The notes beneath the pieces are model-generated. The model saw nothing but the letters and a program-made list of their open reading frames with translations. It had not been told where the DNA came from and did no database searches. From assembly GCF_000614185.1 (NCBI RefSeq), contig NZ_BAKM01000041.1:1-36061 (forward strand): a stretch of DNA of 36,061 bases, in the 5' to 3' direction. Position 1 is the stretch's first letter. Every line of letters starts with the position of its first letter. The translations under genes and the position numbers were made by a program. Origin of the DNA: Phocaeicola sartorii JCM 17136 = DSM 21941 (GTDB taxonomy: Bacteria; Bacteroidota; Bacteroidia; Bacteroidales; Bacteroidaceae). Shown here in pieces: positions 24,502 through 32,556 of this stretch.

Positions 24502-25959
24502 CTAATCAAAAGGTAAAGAAAGTCTAATCTTAGAACTGTTTATACCTATCTTCACACCTTTCTTGTTATCCTCTTCCACCACATAACCCTCGCTTTTCAG
24601 TTTCATCTTGAAGTTTTCCCTGGTCTCGGCTTTCTGGTTATTATCCCTGCAATATTCCCGATAATTGTTGAATAGAGGAGTCAGACCTATTTTGTTGTCA
24701 TTATCAGGAACACACATTCTGGCACTCAGGAACATGACCACTGTATCCGTATCCTCCTTGTATGCCTGCTCCAAATTTTCAAGGGTGGAGGACTTGCTGA
24801 GTTTTTTTCCATTCCTGATAAATCTTCCCAGACCCTCGATAGCCCAGATGAGAATACCTGACAATTCACTTTTCAATTTTTTAGCTAGGTCAGGGTCAGC
24901 CTTACTCTTGTCTATCTTCACATCGAAAGGAATAATCAGTAACCTCCTCCTGAATCCGAAAGACGTATCACTGCTATAAGGCATGGAGTTACAGTTGAAA
25001 GCCAATCTTGCATAGTCCTTTAAAATCTCCGGTTCCTTATATAATCTTCTGGCTTCAACGGGTTCTCCACTCGTCAGTTGCTTGAAGATACCGTTAGCGA
25101 ATATCTTGCCGTTGAAGTCGCTGCTGTAGTTCAGAAGCTTGTTCCTGATCATTGCCCTGCTGTATCCTTTATCATCACATAAGGAGTTTATGTTGTAGGA
25201 GCAGACATTATCCTCGCCAAGCAGAGCCATCACAATCTCGAAGAACACGCTCTTGCCATTGAATCCTGAACCTACACAACACAATGCCTTCTCCAGTTTG
25301 ATGAAGGGATTGAGACAGCAACCGACAAACTCCTGCAATACTTCCTGAACATCTTTGGTCGGCAATACTTCATCCAGAAACTTATGAAACATGGGACACA
25401 TCGCTTTGGGGTCGTACTCATAAGGAAGGACATAGAAGAAATAGTCATCAGCCGAATGCTCCTGTTCCTTCACGTTTCCATCATGACCAATCACAAGGGT
25501 CGTATTAGTCAGATTGATTTTAACCACACCCTTATCCCGTTCTGTCTGTCTGTAAAGTGAGTAGCAGGCCTGTTCATGGACCTTGTTCGCTATCCTCACA
25601 TTTCTGGCTGTATATTTGTCGGCTCCCATTTTCTGGAAAGCCTTGCCTAGGAAATGTTTCAGGTCAAGCTCGTTTATCGGTTCCCAGAACACTTTGTTAT
25701 ACAGATAGCACGTTTTTCCCTCATTGATCACCAGGCCATATCCCAATTGTTCAGCTACTTCCCTCACTTTCTCGACAACAAGGACGGATTTGTTCTCATC
25801 AGTGATCTGTATGGAATAGATCTTCTCCTGAAAAAGTTTCTTCACATCAGGATCGGTTTCCTTTTCCAGTCTCCGGTACAATCCACCGGCATAAATCTCC
25901 TTGAAATCCGTTTTCGGAATATTATCAAGGATCTCTTTAAGAATTTCATTTAAAGTCAT
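24502..25959 (-). CDS. P4-type primase/helicase (D5 family ATPase), first of two
   Basis: 485 residues. The D5 N-terminal region spans ~100-220 ('YVLPYEYDPKAMCPMFHKFL'). Walker A is CVGSGFNGKSVFFE (~228-241), 'ARLAFNCNSMPYSS' is the sensor region and 'GFRRRLLIIPF' the arginine finger. The last ~110 residues include 'LFNNYREYCRDNNQKAETRE', a DNA-binding winged helix common in P4-type helicases. It is a paralogue of the 22201-23358 protein: from the Walker A region the two share 'GSG-NGKSVF', 'SGEP', 'RQLYK/RRLYK', 'F-RR-LI-PF' and 'DP-LA-K'. It carries the extra N- and C-terminal parts that the other lacks. It has its own start, with hairpin copy B after its stop. Confidence 0.87.
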   Translation of the reverse strand: MTLNEILKEILDNIPKTDFKEIYAGGLYRRLEKETDPDVKKLFQEKIYSIQITDENKSVLVVEKVREVAEQLGYGLVINEGKTCYLYNKVFWEPINELDLKHFLGKAFQKMGADKYTARNVRIANKVHEQACYSLYRQTERDKGVVKINLTNTTLVIGHDGNVKEQEHSADDYFFYVLPYEYDPKAMCPMFHKFLDEVLPTKDVQEVLQEFVGCCLNPFIKLEKALCCVGSGFNGKSVFFEIVMALLGEDNVCSYNINSLCDDKGYSRAMIRNKLLNYSSDFNGKIFANGIFKQLTSGEPVEARRLYKEPEILKDYARLAFNCNSMPYSSDTSFGFRRRLLIIPFDVKIDKSKADPDLAKKLKSELSGILIWAIEGLGRFIRNGKKLSKSSTLENLEQAYKEDTDTVVMFLSARMCVPDNDNKIGLTPLFNNYREYCRDNNQKAETRENFKMKLKSEGYVVEEDNKKGVKIGINSSKIRLSLPFD

Positions 25960-26023
25960 TTTTTATGTTTTATGATGAAGCCCTATCATAAATGGGTTCA
26001 GGCTTTATCGGTTAATTACTCAA

Positions 26024-26773
26024 TCAAGGTTTTATCTTTCTTGGAGTCGGATAAGCGTGGTATTCTTTTCCGTCCAAAAGACACCCGTTTTCTTTAGCAC
26101 TACGTTTCACTCCGTCAGCACTCCAAGTACCCCACTGCTTAAAAAATAAAGCTGTACCTGTGGAAGCGTCACATTGGGATTTAATATTCAGAATCCAGTC
26201 CTTTTCCACTTTTCTGGCTCTGTTTCCCGATTCTCCACCAACGATAACCCAGTCAATATCAGACAAGTCAAGTGTTCCCAGGTCTTCCAGCAGAGGCTCA
26301 CAACTGAGGAACCGTACCGGAGCATCCAGTTTCTTCAGGTAATCAATACGGCCTTTCATCTTCTGATTCTCGACTGTAACACCGAGTCAGACATTTTCAG
26401 GAATAGTATGAACTGAAAAATACTCATACATCCTCTCTGCCCGTTTTGTCAAAATCTGGAATGTATGCTGTGGACATTTAGTGATAACTTCCATTACTTT
26501 GTCGATGAAATCAAACGGAATATCCTTATGGAATAAATCTCCCATACTTACCACAAACACAAGCTTGTTCCCTTTCCATTCAAATGGCTCGTTTAAACAT
26601 TCAGGATGGATAGTCGGGATAAAGCCATTCTGATATTTGGCCTGTCCCATAGCTTTCAGACGTTCGGCCATCATTCTTGCGTAACAATTCTTACATCCAT
26701 CACTGATCGGATCACAACCCGCTGTAACGTTCCATGTGGTTGTAGTCCATGAGATTTTGCTGTTATTACTCAT
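26024..26773 (-). pseudogene. DUF5131 (phage Gp37/Gp68-like) protein with in-frame stop
   Basis: The N-terminal text 'ISWTTTTWNVTAGCDPISDG' with CKNCYARM is the Cys signature of DUF5131/Gp37-Gp68 proteins (C-x7-C-x2-C, radical SAM-like). It continues with 'LVFVVSMGDLFHKDIPFDFI', 'FQILTKRAERM' and 'LSCEPLLEDLGTLDLSDIDW', 'VIVGGESG'. A TGA at 26387-26389 interrupts it in frame at 'PENV-LGVTVENQKM', where the family usually has Trp (TGG). If read as Trp the protein is 249 residues. Trp elsewhere is TGG, and TGA is used as a normal stop nearby, so recoding is not supported. The function of the family is unknown; it is common in phages and mobile elements. It overlaps the upstream 42-residue frame. 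Confidence 0.8.
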
Positions 26774-26894
26774 TGTTTCTTATTGTTTTTAAATTCAATA
26801 CTATTATCCCTCTGTCCCTCAGTTTCTTATATCCTACACCCGGGATGTTTTTAGGCATAGAAGGGGCTGTAATAGAAATTTTCATTTTTTCCAT
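26766..26894 (-). CDS. 42-residue protein coupled to DUF5131
   Basis: ATG 26894 encodes MEKMKISITAPSMPKNIPGV and then GYKKLRDRGIIVLNLKTIRN to 42 residues. It is basic, with a beta strand and a helix. Its stop overlaps the DUF5131 start by eight bases, so the two are probably translated together. It looks like a real small gene. No family recognised. Confidence 0.5.
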   Translation of the reverse strand: MEKMKISITAPSMPKNIPGVGYKKLRDRGIIVLNLKTIRNNE

Positions 26895-26942
26895 TATCCT
26901 AAAATTTTTAATTATGTTATTGCTTGTTCTCTTCAAATCCAC

Positions 26943-26995
26943 AGACCGTTTCCAATTTCATAACTTCTCTTTGGAAACCATGATGAAAACGGTCT
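26943..26995. other. Pair of overlapping, partly exclusive stems
   Basis: AGACCGTTT (26943-26951) can pair with AAACGGTCT (26987-26995). GTTTCCAA (26948-26955) can pair with TTGGAAAC (26971-26978). The two share GTTT, so full pairing of one excludes part of the other. On the minus strand the element lies between the LRR gene and the 42-residue/DUF5131 unit, where an attenuator or leader could sit. Confidence 0.5.
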
Positions 26996-27023
26996 TGTGG
27001 AAAGTGGATATCTTCCGGTTCGC

Positions 27024-27458
27024 CTAGTCTGTTGAAACCACCAAGTTACCGGAAATATCATACAGTTCGATACTGTGTCCCAGTTCTTTCTCGATATGTT
27101 GCTTCAGTGTTTTCGGATTGATACCCGATGAGTCGGCATGGAATCTGATATTTTCCCGACATCCCCTGAAAGCGTTTGTCGCAATACTGCCTACATAAAA
27201 CGAAATATGAATATCAGTCAGTGACTTGCATCCTTCAAATGCTGCCTCACCGATATCCGGATCCATCGGAAGGGTAACTTCCTTCAGGTTTATACATCCC
27301 TTGAACAGATTGGCCGGTACTGTATCCGCATAATCCGGAAGTATCACCTTTTCGACAGTCTTGTTTCCATAAAAAGCGTTGGAACATAACTCTGTTTCAC
27401 TTCTCGACAGGTCAATACTAGTGTTCATCCGATTGTTATTTTCTTTAGAATTTTTCAT
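27024..27458 (-). CDS. Leucine-rich repeat (BspA-like, LRR_5) protein
   Basis: 144 residues from ATG 27458 (MKNSKENNNRMNTS). Four or so repeats of the BspA/TpLRR kind are visible: 'LCSNAFYGNKTVEKVILPDY', 'VPANLFKGCINLKEVTLP', 'IGEAAFEGCKSLTDIHIS', 'IATNAFRGC'. A C-terminal stretch (ELGHSIELYDISGNLVVSTD) resembles the final part of the solenoid. It has no signal peptide, so it is probably cytoplasmic, unlike the surface BspA proteins. It may act as a binding scaffold for the island's own proteins. It lies 54 bp after the ParB-like gene. Confidence 0.75.
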   Translation of the reverse strand: MKNSKENNNRMNTSIDLSRSETELCSNAFYGNKTVEKVILPDYADTVPANLFKGCINLKEVTLPMDPDIGEAAFEGCKSLTDIHISFYVGSIATNAFRGCRENIRFHADSSGINPKTLKQHIEKELGHSIELYDISGNLVVSTD

Positions 27459-27512
27459 GATTTGTTGTTTTATGGAATCCCCATCACCTCTCACATGATG
27501 GGGAAACCGGGA

Positions 27513-28613
27513 TTAGTGTTTAAGATTGAAATCAGCAAATAATTCGTTCAGCTTGGTGATAATCATATTATCCTTGCTCTGATTGGCACTCTTCTTCATC
27601 TGGCTTATTTCCTGTGCATTGGTAGCTCCTATGCCTTCAAGAAATGCAACCAACAGATTCATGGCCTCACTCCGTTTCATATCCCTTTTTATCAGGGAGT
27701 CCAGTTGCTTGTAAATCCATTCCGGTAATACTTTCCAACCGAGAACCTTGGCTGAATTCCCTTCAAAAGACTTGGCGGCTGCTTCATAAAGCTTCTTGTC
27801 TTCTTCAAATGATGTAGTATCAGCCAGCTCCTCCAGTTTTTGATCATTGGTCGAAGCCTTGATGCAGACTGTCTTTGAATTGGTTTTGCCACCATTTACC
27901 CAAGACCATGCAGCGGAATCAGATCCGGTTTTGGCTTTCTCCTTTACCCACTCCAATTTTTCAGTTGATATACCTTTTTCTTTGGCAGTGGCAAGAAGTT
28001 GTGTCACCCAATCCATACCATCCCAAGGGTTCGTTGCTGAATTGGCCTCTCTCAACAACGTGGGAACATCATACTCGCTTATAAGAGGAAGATAGACATA
28101 ACCCTCATATTCCGTCTTACCCTCTTTCTTCAGTTTCTTGTTCAACTGCCTGAGAGCCTCCATGCGGTGCTGCCCGTCAATTACAATAAGGATAAGATCA
28201 AGGTTCGGGGTATCCTCTGTGATTGGATTTCCGTTTTCGTCTTCCAGTTCCAGTCCCGCTTTTAGGCAAACAATGGCAGGTACGACAAGGAATGGAGATA
28301 TGATACCTTTGCAGGCCAGAATGGAAGCTATTTTTTTCTTGACCTGTTTCGCATCAATATCACGGTTAATCTTGATACGCCCGAAAGTATAACCCATTCC
28401 AAGCAGTACAGATAAGGAGTAGATCATTTCCCATGTCAGCTTCATCGGTACTGCTTCTGGGGCTTCATCTTTGTTTTCTTCTGAATTAGTTTGTTGTGCA
28501 TCACCAGCAGATGCACCTGCCTGTAGATCCTTATCCTCTACAGTGGATTCTTTCACATTTGACCCTTGCAGATCCAGTGTGGAAACTGCTTCATCAATTA
28601 GACTCTTTTCCAT
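27513..28613 (-). CDS. ParB-like (ParB/Srx N-terminal fold) protein
   Basis: 366 residues from ATG 28613 (MEKSLIDEAV). The first ~55 residues are acidic and probably disordered (TVEDKDLQAGASAGDAQQTN). 'YTFGRIKINRDIDAKQVKKK' and 'LILIVIDGQHRMEALRQLN' are the ParB-N signature, with DGQHR replacing the (D)GE/GHRR box. A middle region is helical, and the C-terminal ~90 residues include 'LIKRDMKRSEAMNLLVAFLE'. There is no ParA beside it. It may have a regulatory or nuclease-like role in maintenance rather than classic partition. The stop of the upstream 63-residue gene overlaps its start by 20 bp. Confidence 0.7.
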   Translation of the reverse strand: MEKSLIDEAVSTLDLQGSNVKESTVEDKDLQAGASAGDAQQTNSEENKDEAPEAVPMKLTWEMIYSLSVLLGMGYTFGRIKINRDIDAKQVKKKIASILACKGIISPFLVVPAIVCLKAGLELEDENGNPITEDTPNLDLILIVIDGQHRMEALRQLNKKLKKEGKTEYEGYVYLPLISEYDVPTLLREANSATNPWDGMDWVTQLLATAKEKGISTEKLEWVKEKAKTGSDSAAWSWVNGGKTNSKTVCIKASTNDQKLEELADTTSFEEDKKLYEAAAKSFEGNSAKVLGWKVLPEWIYKQLDSLIKRDMKRSEAMNLLVAFLEGIGATNAQEISQMKKSANQSKDNMIITKLNELFADFNLKH

Positions 28614-28785
28614 TTTTTTTATTTTTAAATTTATGTTCTTCGACAATGACGGTCTGAAACTCATACGACAACTCCTTCACTAGATCCATACGATCTAATG
28701 TGATAGCTGCTCTTATTTTAAGAAGGAGCTTTTGCTTCTTCTCCATCAGTTGCAGCAGTTCCGGGTTATTCATACTTTGTTTCAT
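28594..28785 (-). CDS. 63-residue coiled-coil protein
   Basis: 'ELLQLMEKKQKLLLKIRAA' and 'VKELSYEFQTVIVEEHKFK' form a charged helical pair, then a Lys/Asn-rich end. It overlaps the ParB-like start by 20 bp and probably heads that operon. An internal ATG (MNNPELL) is an alternative start. No family recognised. Confidence 0.55.
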   Translation of the reverse strand: MKQSMNNPELLQLMEKKQKLLLKIRAAITLDRMDLVKELSYEFQTVIVEEHKFKNKKNGKESN

Positions 28786-29322
28786 ACTTCATTGTTGTTT
28801 GAACGCTGCAAAGATCTATAGAGTTTATTTAATATCCTAATAATCAAATTGTTAGAATAATTGTAAGAAGCGTTATAACGGTTATAGCAGAATGCTTGAA
28901 GTTAATTGATTGGAAATTAGATAGGGTGTTGGAAGATGAAAATCTTGTGGAAGTGGTTATAGCAAGAAGGTGTAACCGAATTGGGGTCGGGTGGGGCATA
29001 ATATATGGCTCTTTTTTCCTTTTATATGAAAAAAACGTTTTAGTATTGTATCATGTTACTAAAACGTTCTCTTGTTGATGTGGTGTGTTATGTTTGGATT
29101 ATAGTCGTTGGCGGCAATTTTGTGATATTCTTGGTTGACCTTGGAATATTGGTTTTGATGGTTGCTTTTTGAATTACTTTAGTTTTAATTCAGCTTAAAA
29201 CAAGTTATCGGAAGGAGAAAATACTACTATCGGTTGTTGAACCTCTGTGTTCGTATACAGATTAAGTGGGTTTTCTTCTCCTTTGGTAATCTGAACTTTA
29301 GACTAACGATTTAAAAGGATAA
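28786..29322. other. Intergenic stretch with a perfect inverted repeat
   Basis: No gene is supported here. AACGTTTTAGTA (29034-29045) and TACTAAAACGTT (29057-29068) form a perfect 12-bp inverted repeat with an 11-nt spacer, without a T-run. A longer pairing (AAGGAGAA near 29212 with TTCTCCTT near 29276) lies close to the next gene's end and may terminate it on the minus strand. The region upstream of 28785 probably holds the promoter of the ParB-like operon. Confidence 0.5.
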
Positions 29323-30801
29323 TTATTTTTCTATATTCGGATATAACTCTCTAATTTTTAGTAAAAAAGGATTTTTAGTCGTTTTTTCCCCTCTTTTTGC
29401 ATAGGAAGAGAAGCTTGCCACGTTTTTAAACTGGTCGTCCTTACAGGAAAAGAACTTCTCTAGTTTCTCTCTTTTACTATCTTCTTTCTGGTAGAAATTT
29501 TTTATTATGTAAAATAAATATGTCGCTTTTGCTTTCCATTCAATTTTTTCCACAGGATTTTGAGGTGGACAGATTCCAGTCAGACGGAATGCAAGAGTGG
29601 CCTTCGTTTCAGGAGTATCTTCGATATATTTGTCTTCTTTTGCCAGCCAGTTGATAAATTCCATAAATTTTGTTCCTCCTCCGGTTTTGACACAATCTTT
29701 TAGTTTACAGAAATAAGCATTTTGGTCAGGGACTGTGGTTTGTTCAAAATACTTCTCGGGTAACTGGAATGGAACGTTCTCGTCATTGCTTTTCTGCGGG
29801 GATATAGTTACGGTTGCTCCCCTTTGAAGATATTTGGAACAGAATTTCTCTATTCCTGTAACTTCCAATTCTTCATTGCTTAAATGATTTCTTAGAATTG
29901 AATACATATTATATGCCTTGTACTCTTTTTTCTCTGTATCTATAGATTTTAAATCTATTCCAAAAAGGGCATGAAATAGTGGATCAAGTACTTTGTTCTC
30001 ATATTTCTGTATTTCGTCTAGAATGATGCACGGTCCTTTTTCTTCCTGGGGAGGATCTTCCATTAGTAGTATCTCCGATGACAATTCTATTTTTTGTTGG
30101 TATAAAAATCTGAGATGTTCAAGTTTCAGATTAATGTAACAGATCTTTTGTATTGAACTTAAATCGCAATTGTTATCATGGATGGCTTTTATGAACTTTT
30201 TCTTTTTATTCATTTTAAAGTTTTCAATGAGAAGATCTAAAATTGCATTGGGACAGGGTATTGATTTAATAAATCCCAGTGCTTTGGACTCGTATCTCAT
30301 TTTTTTTAAGGCCTCATAAAGTTGTTCTGCTGTGATTCTCATATCCGGAATAAAGGGTATTTTATTCAGGGAATTTATGGAAGCCATTGGCAGAAGGTTG
30401 TTTTCGACAATGAATATGCAGACACTAGATATATAAGAATCCCACAATGTGTTTTGTGTTTTTCTGAAAATATATTGCATAGCAGTTGTCAGCCCGTCTG
30501 TGACAGGAACAGACTGATCTGTTTTTTCTTTGAGAACATAGTACACTCGGTTACAATATTCATTTCTGATTTGTAGGGGGATTTCAAGAAAGTCATGCTC
30601 TGCTTTTGCAACATCCTTGTTGGTTTTCAAAGAAGAATCAGAATCTCTCTTTGTTACAATATATAATATAACTTTTCCAAGCTTATCTTTTATTAATTCT
30701 TCTTGTCTAGCCGATATTTCCAAATTTTGTACTGCAAATCTTCCTAAGTCACTCAAATATTGCAGATACTCATTGCTTGTTTGTATAAATTCATGTTCCA
30801 T
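29323..30801 (-). CDS. Unknown 492-residue protein co-transcribed with the integrase
   Basis: It starts seven bases after the integrase stop, so the two share a transcript. The protein is soluble, helical and charged, with few hydrophobic runs. The C-terminal region ('ATLAFRLTGICPPQNPVEKI', 'WKAKATYLFYIIKNFYQKE', 'NPFLLKIRELYPNIEK') resembles the tail of other Bacteroides mobile-element proteins I know only as hypotheticals. No Walker motif, zinc finger or HTH is evident. Position next to the integrase suggests a role in integration, excision or its control (inference). Confidence 0.6.
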   Translation of the reverse strand: MEHEFIQTSNEYLQYLSDLGRFAVQNLEISARQEELIKDKLGKVILYIVTKRDSDSSLKTNKDVAKAEHDFLEIPLQIRNEYCNRVYYVLKEKTDQSVPVTDGLTTAMQYIFRKTQNTLWDSYISSVCIFIVENNLLPMASINSLNKIPFIPDMRITAEQLYEALKKMRYESKALGFIKSIPCPNAILDLLIENFKMNKKKKFIKAIHDNNCDLSSIQKICYINLKLEHLRFLYQQKIELSSEILLMEDPPQEEKGPCIILDEIQKYENKVLDPLFHALFGIDLKSIDTEKKEYKAYNMYSILRNHLSNEELEVTGIEKFCSKYLQRGATVTISPQKSNDENVPFQLPEKYFEQTTVPDQNAYFCKLKDCVKTGGGTKFMEFINWLAKEDKYIEDTPETKATLAFRLTGICPPQNPVEKIEWKAKATYLFYIIKNFYQKEDSKREKLEKFFSCKDDQFKNVASFSSYAKRGEKTTKNPFLLKIRELYPNIEK

Positions 30802-30808
30802 GGTATAA

Positions 30809-32450
30809 TTATTTCTTATTTATTCTCGTATCTTTTCTTTTCCTAGTTAGACGTTCTATATAAACCATTGGTACACAGTTTATCATATCTTTATCCCAAT
30901 ATGCTTTCTTGTGGAGAGTATTAACATAGAACGTACCCACAAGTGTAAAAGTCATGTTATCCAGTCCTTGTTCCTTGAGCTGTTCTATCTTTTTTTTCTT
31001 ACCCATATCATGGATAGTTCTGATCGTCACTTTTTTCCAGAAGGATGTCGCTTTGCCTTTCCACGGTTCAATATTAATATCGGTGATGTATCTATGGGTG
31101 ATTCTCCTCATGGTTTCCATATCCGTTCCATTTTTTAAGGTGTCATAGGACTGGTTGAGTGAGTCAAGCATGTCGTCAAAGGTAATGTCTGCCTGAATCT
31201 GTTTCTCCATATTCTGGATTGCAGCCTCATATTTTCTTATGTTGTCCTGCTCTGCCTTTATTATGCCATTCTGCTTTTTTGTCAGTTCTTCGTATTTCTC
31301 TTTCGTGAAACGGCCATGGACAAAATAGTTCTCGTCAAGGTCGGAACGTCTCTGCATGGTTGATTCCAATATCCCACGTGAATAGGCTATTTTCTGATTG
31401 TAGATGCGTATTTCCTCTTCGTATGTTTCTTTTGCATCGTTGCGTTTACAGATCATATCCTCATGTAATTCTTGGAGAGCCACGTACCATGCCAATGATT
31501 CTATTACATTCACATTAATGTCCGGTGAATGAAGTAATCCCTTTTCTACAGCATTATGTTTTACTCTACATGAATATGTTGCATCCATAAGATTAACTGA
31601 ATATGATGCACCACAAGAGCAACGGATTAAAGGTGTTAATAGGTGAGGAGTTTTTGCTTTGGAACGGGTCCTGTTTTCTTCCCTTTTCTTACGGCATTTC
31701 TCCCATGTATCATCATCTATAATCTGGGGATAGATATTGTTACTAGTTCTTATGCCACGATAGATTGGATTCTTTAGTAAACCATACATCTCTGCTTTCA
31801 CGTTGGTTACAGACAGATTCTTGAAATAGCCTCTGGACTTTAGCTCTTTCCCTAATTCCGTCAAGCTGTATTCACCGGAAATATACATATCAAATACGAG
31901 GCGAACTAACTTGGATCCTTCTTCATCAATTTGCCAATAACCATCTTCGGAAACTTTATACAAGTGTTATTTTGCCGCCCATATACTTACCTTTGTTGAA
32001 GCCTTCTTTTTTGGCTCTGGAAAAACGGGCAATCTTGTTCCTCATTTCTGATTCTGCAAGCTGGGCGTATAATGTGAAGATAGTCTCAGCTCCTTCATCA
32101 ATGGTTTTATCATCTTTGAGCAATCTAATTCTTGGCTCTTTGATGATTAGCTGGATTCCCTTGGTGGTAAGATATTCAAGGATACTGAACAATATCTTTT
32201 TCCTTCTGGCTATACGTGAGATTTCCCAAGCGAATACACAGTCATATTCACCTGTTTCAAGCAGCTCTTTCATGCGGTTAAGGCCGAATCTTTCTTCTTC
32301 ATCCAATTTAATAGCACTTTCTTTTGTGGCTATTGAAGAAATGTCCTTATCTTTATATCCATAGAAATGAGCCAGATCATATAGCTCCTTTTCCTGTTCT
32401 TCATAGGATTGGGCTTCTGTAGAAACTCTGACTAGTAATATACATTTCAT
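30809..32450 (-). pseudogene. int: Large serine recombinase (integrase), frame broken
   Basis: About 547 residues when joined. The first part (ATG 32450) is the catalytic domain: LLVRVSTEAQS with nucleophile Ser10, 'FAWEISRIARRKKILFSIL' with the active-site Arg residues, 'YAQLAESEMRNKIARFSRAK' (E-helix) and KGKYMGGKIT. The second part continues with 'YKVSEDGYWQIDEEGSKLVR' (recombinase domain), a zinc-ribbon start (IRCSCGASYS) and a long coiled coil (RIYNQKIAYSRGILESTMQR onward). Large serine integrases usually read G-K-I-x-x-G-Y here, so two bases (the Gly codon, roughly) are missing near 31962. The first frame ends in TLV-stop; the second could only start at a TTG. If real, the integrase is dead and the island fixed; if a consensus error, it is intact. 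Confidence 0.88.
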
Positions 32451-32480
32451 AGTGAAAGAATATATTATTGGTTACGGATA

Positions 32481-32513
32481 CAAATATAGAAAAAAAAATT
32501 ATCCACCACCAAA
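32481..32513 (-). promoter_or_regulatory. Integrase promoter overlapping the att arm
   Basis: On the minus strand TTTG (32513-32510) is the -33 box and TATATTTG (32488-32481) the -7 box, 21 bp apart. This is a good match to the Bacteroides promoter consensus. The -33 box lies inside the att arm (CGATTTGGTGGTGG), so integrase bound there would cover its own promoter. Confidence 0.75.
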
Positions 32514-32556
32514 TCGTATATTTATGTTACTTGCGAGATGGTATGGTGGGGGCTGC
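32497..32556. other. attR-type junction of the island
   Basis: The island arm ends ATCCACCACCAAATCG and on to TATGTT (32523-32528). The crossover dinucleotide is AC (32529-32530). Then comes comM text TTGCGAGATGGTATGGTGGG. With the left junction it gives a closed comM frame and an attP whose arms match at most of ~30 positions. Confidence 0.85.

Larger units (their letters stand above)
3902..32530. mobile_element. Serine-integrase island (~28.6 kb) inserted in comM
   Basis: The island begins after the AC dinucleotide at 3900-3901 and ends with the same dinucleotide at 32529-32530. Both ends carry inverted arms sharing GGTGGTGGAT plus about 20 further partly matching bases. The integrase lies at the right end and reads inward. 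Contents: two P4-type primase/helicases, a BT4734-like protein, a ParB-like protein, DUF3871, DUF5131, an M20-like peptidase, a resolvase, a C5-methyltransferase-like protein, an AraC/surface lipoprotein pair, an AbiC-type protein and a deoxyinosine glycosylase. No mobilisation or virion genes are visible. I judge it a satellite-like or plasmid-like integrative element. Confidence 0.92.

Noticed and set aside
26387..26389. TGA read as Trp (genetic-code change, as in some gut phages)
   Set aside because: Only one gene shows it. Neighbouring genes use TGG for Trp and end normally at TGA, for example at 5917 and 11738.
28896..29078. Open frame of 60 codons from a TTG
   Set aside because: No ribosome binding site, and it spans the perfect inverted repeat.
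3900..32530. Tyrosine-integrase/tRNA-type insertion
   Set aside because: No tRNA gene, no long direct repeat and no tyrosine recombinase; the shared core is two bases and the integrase is a serine recombinase.
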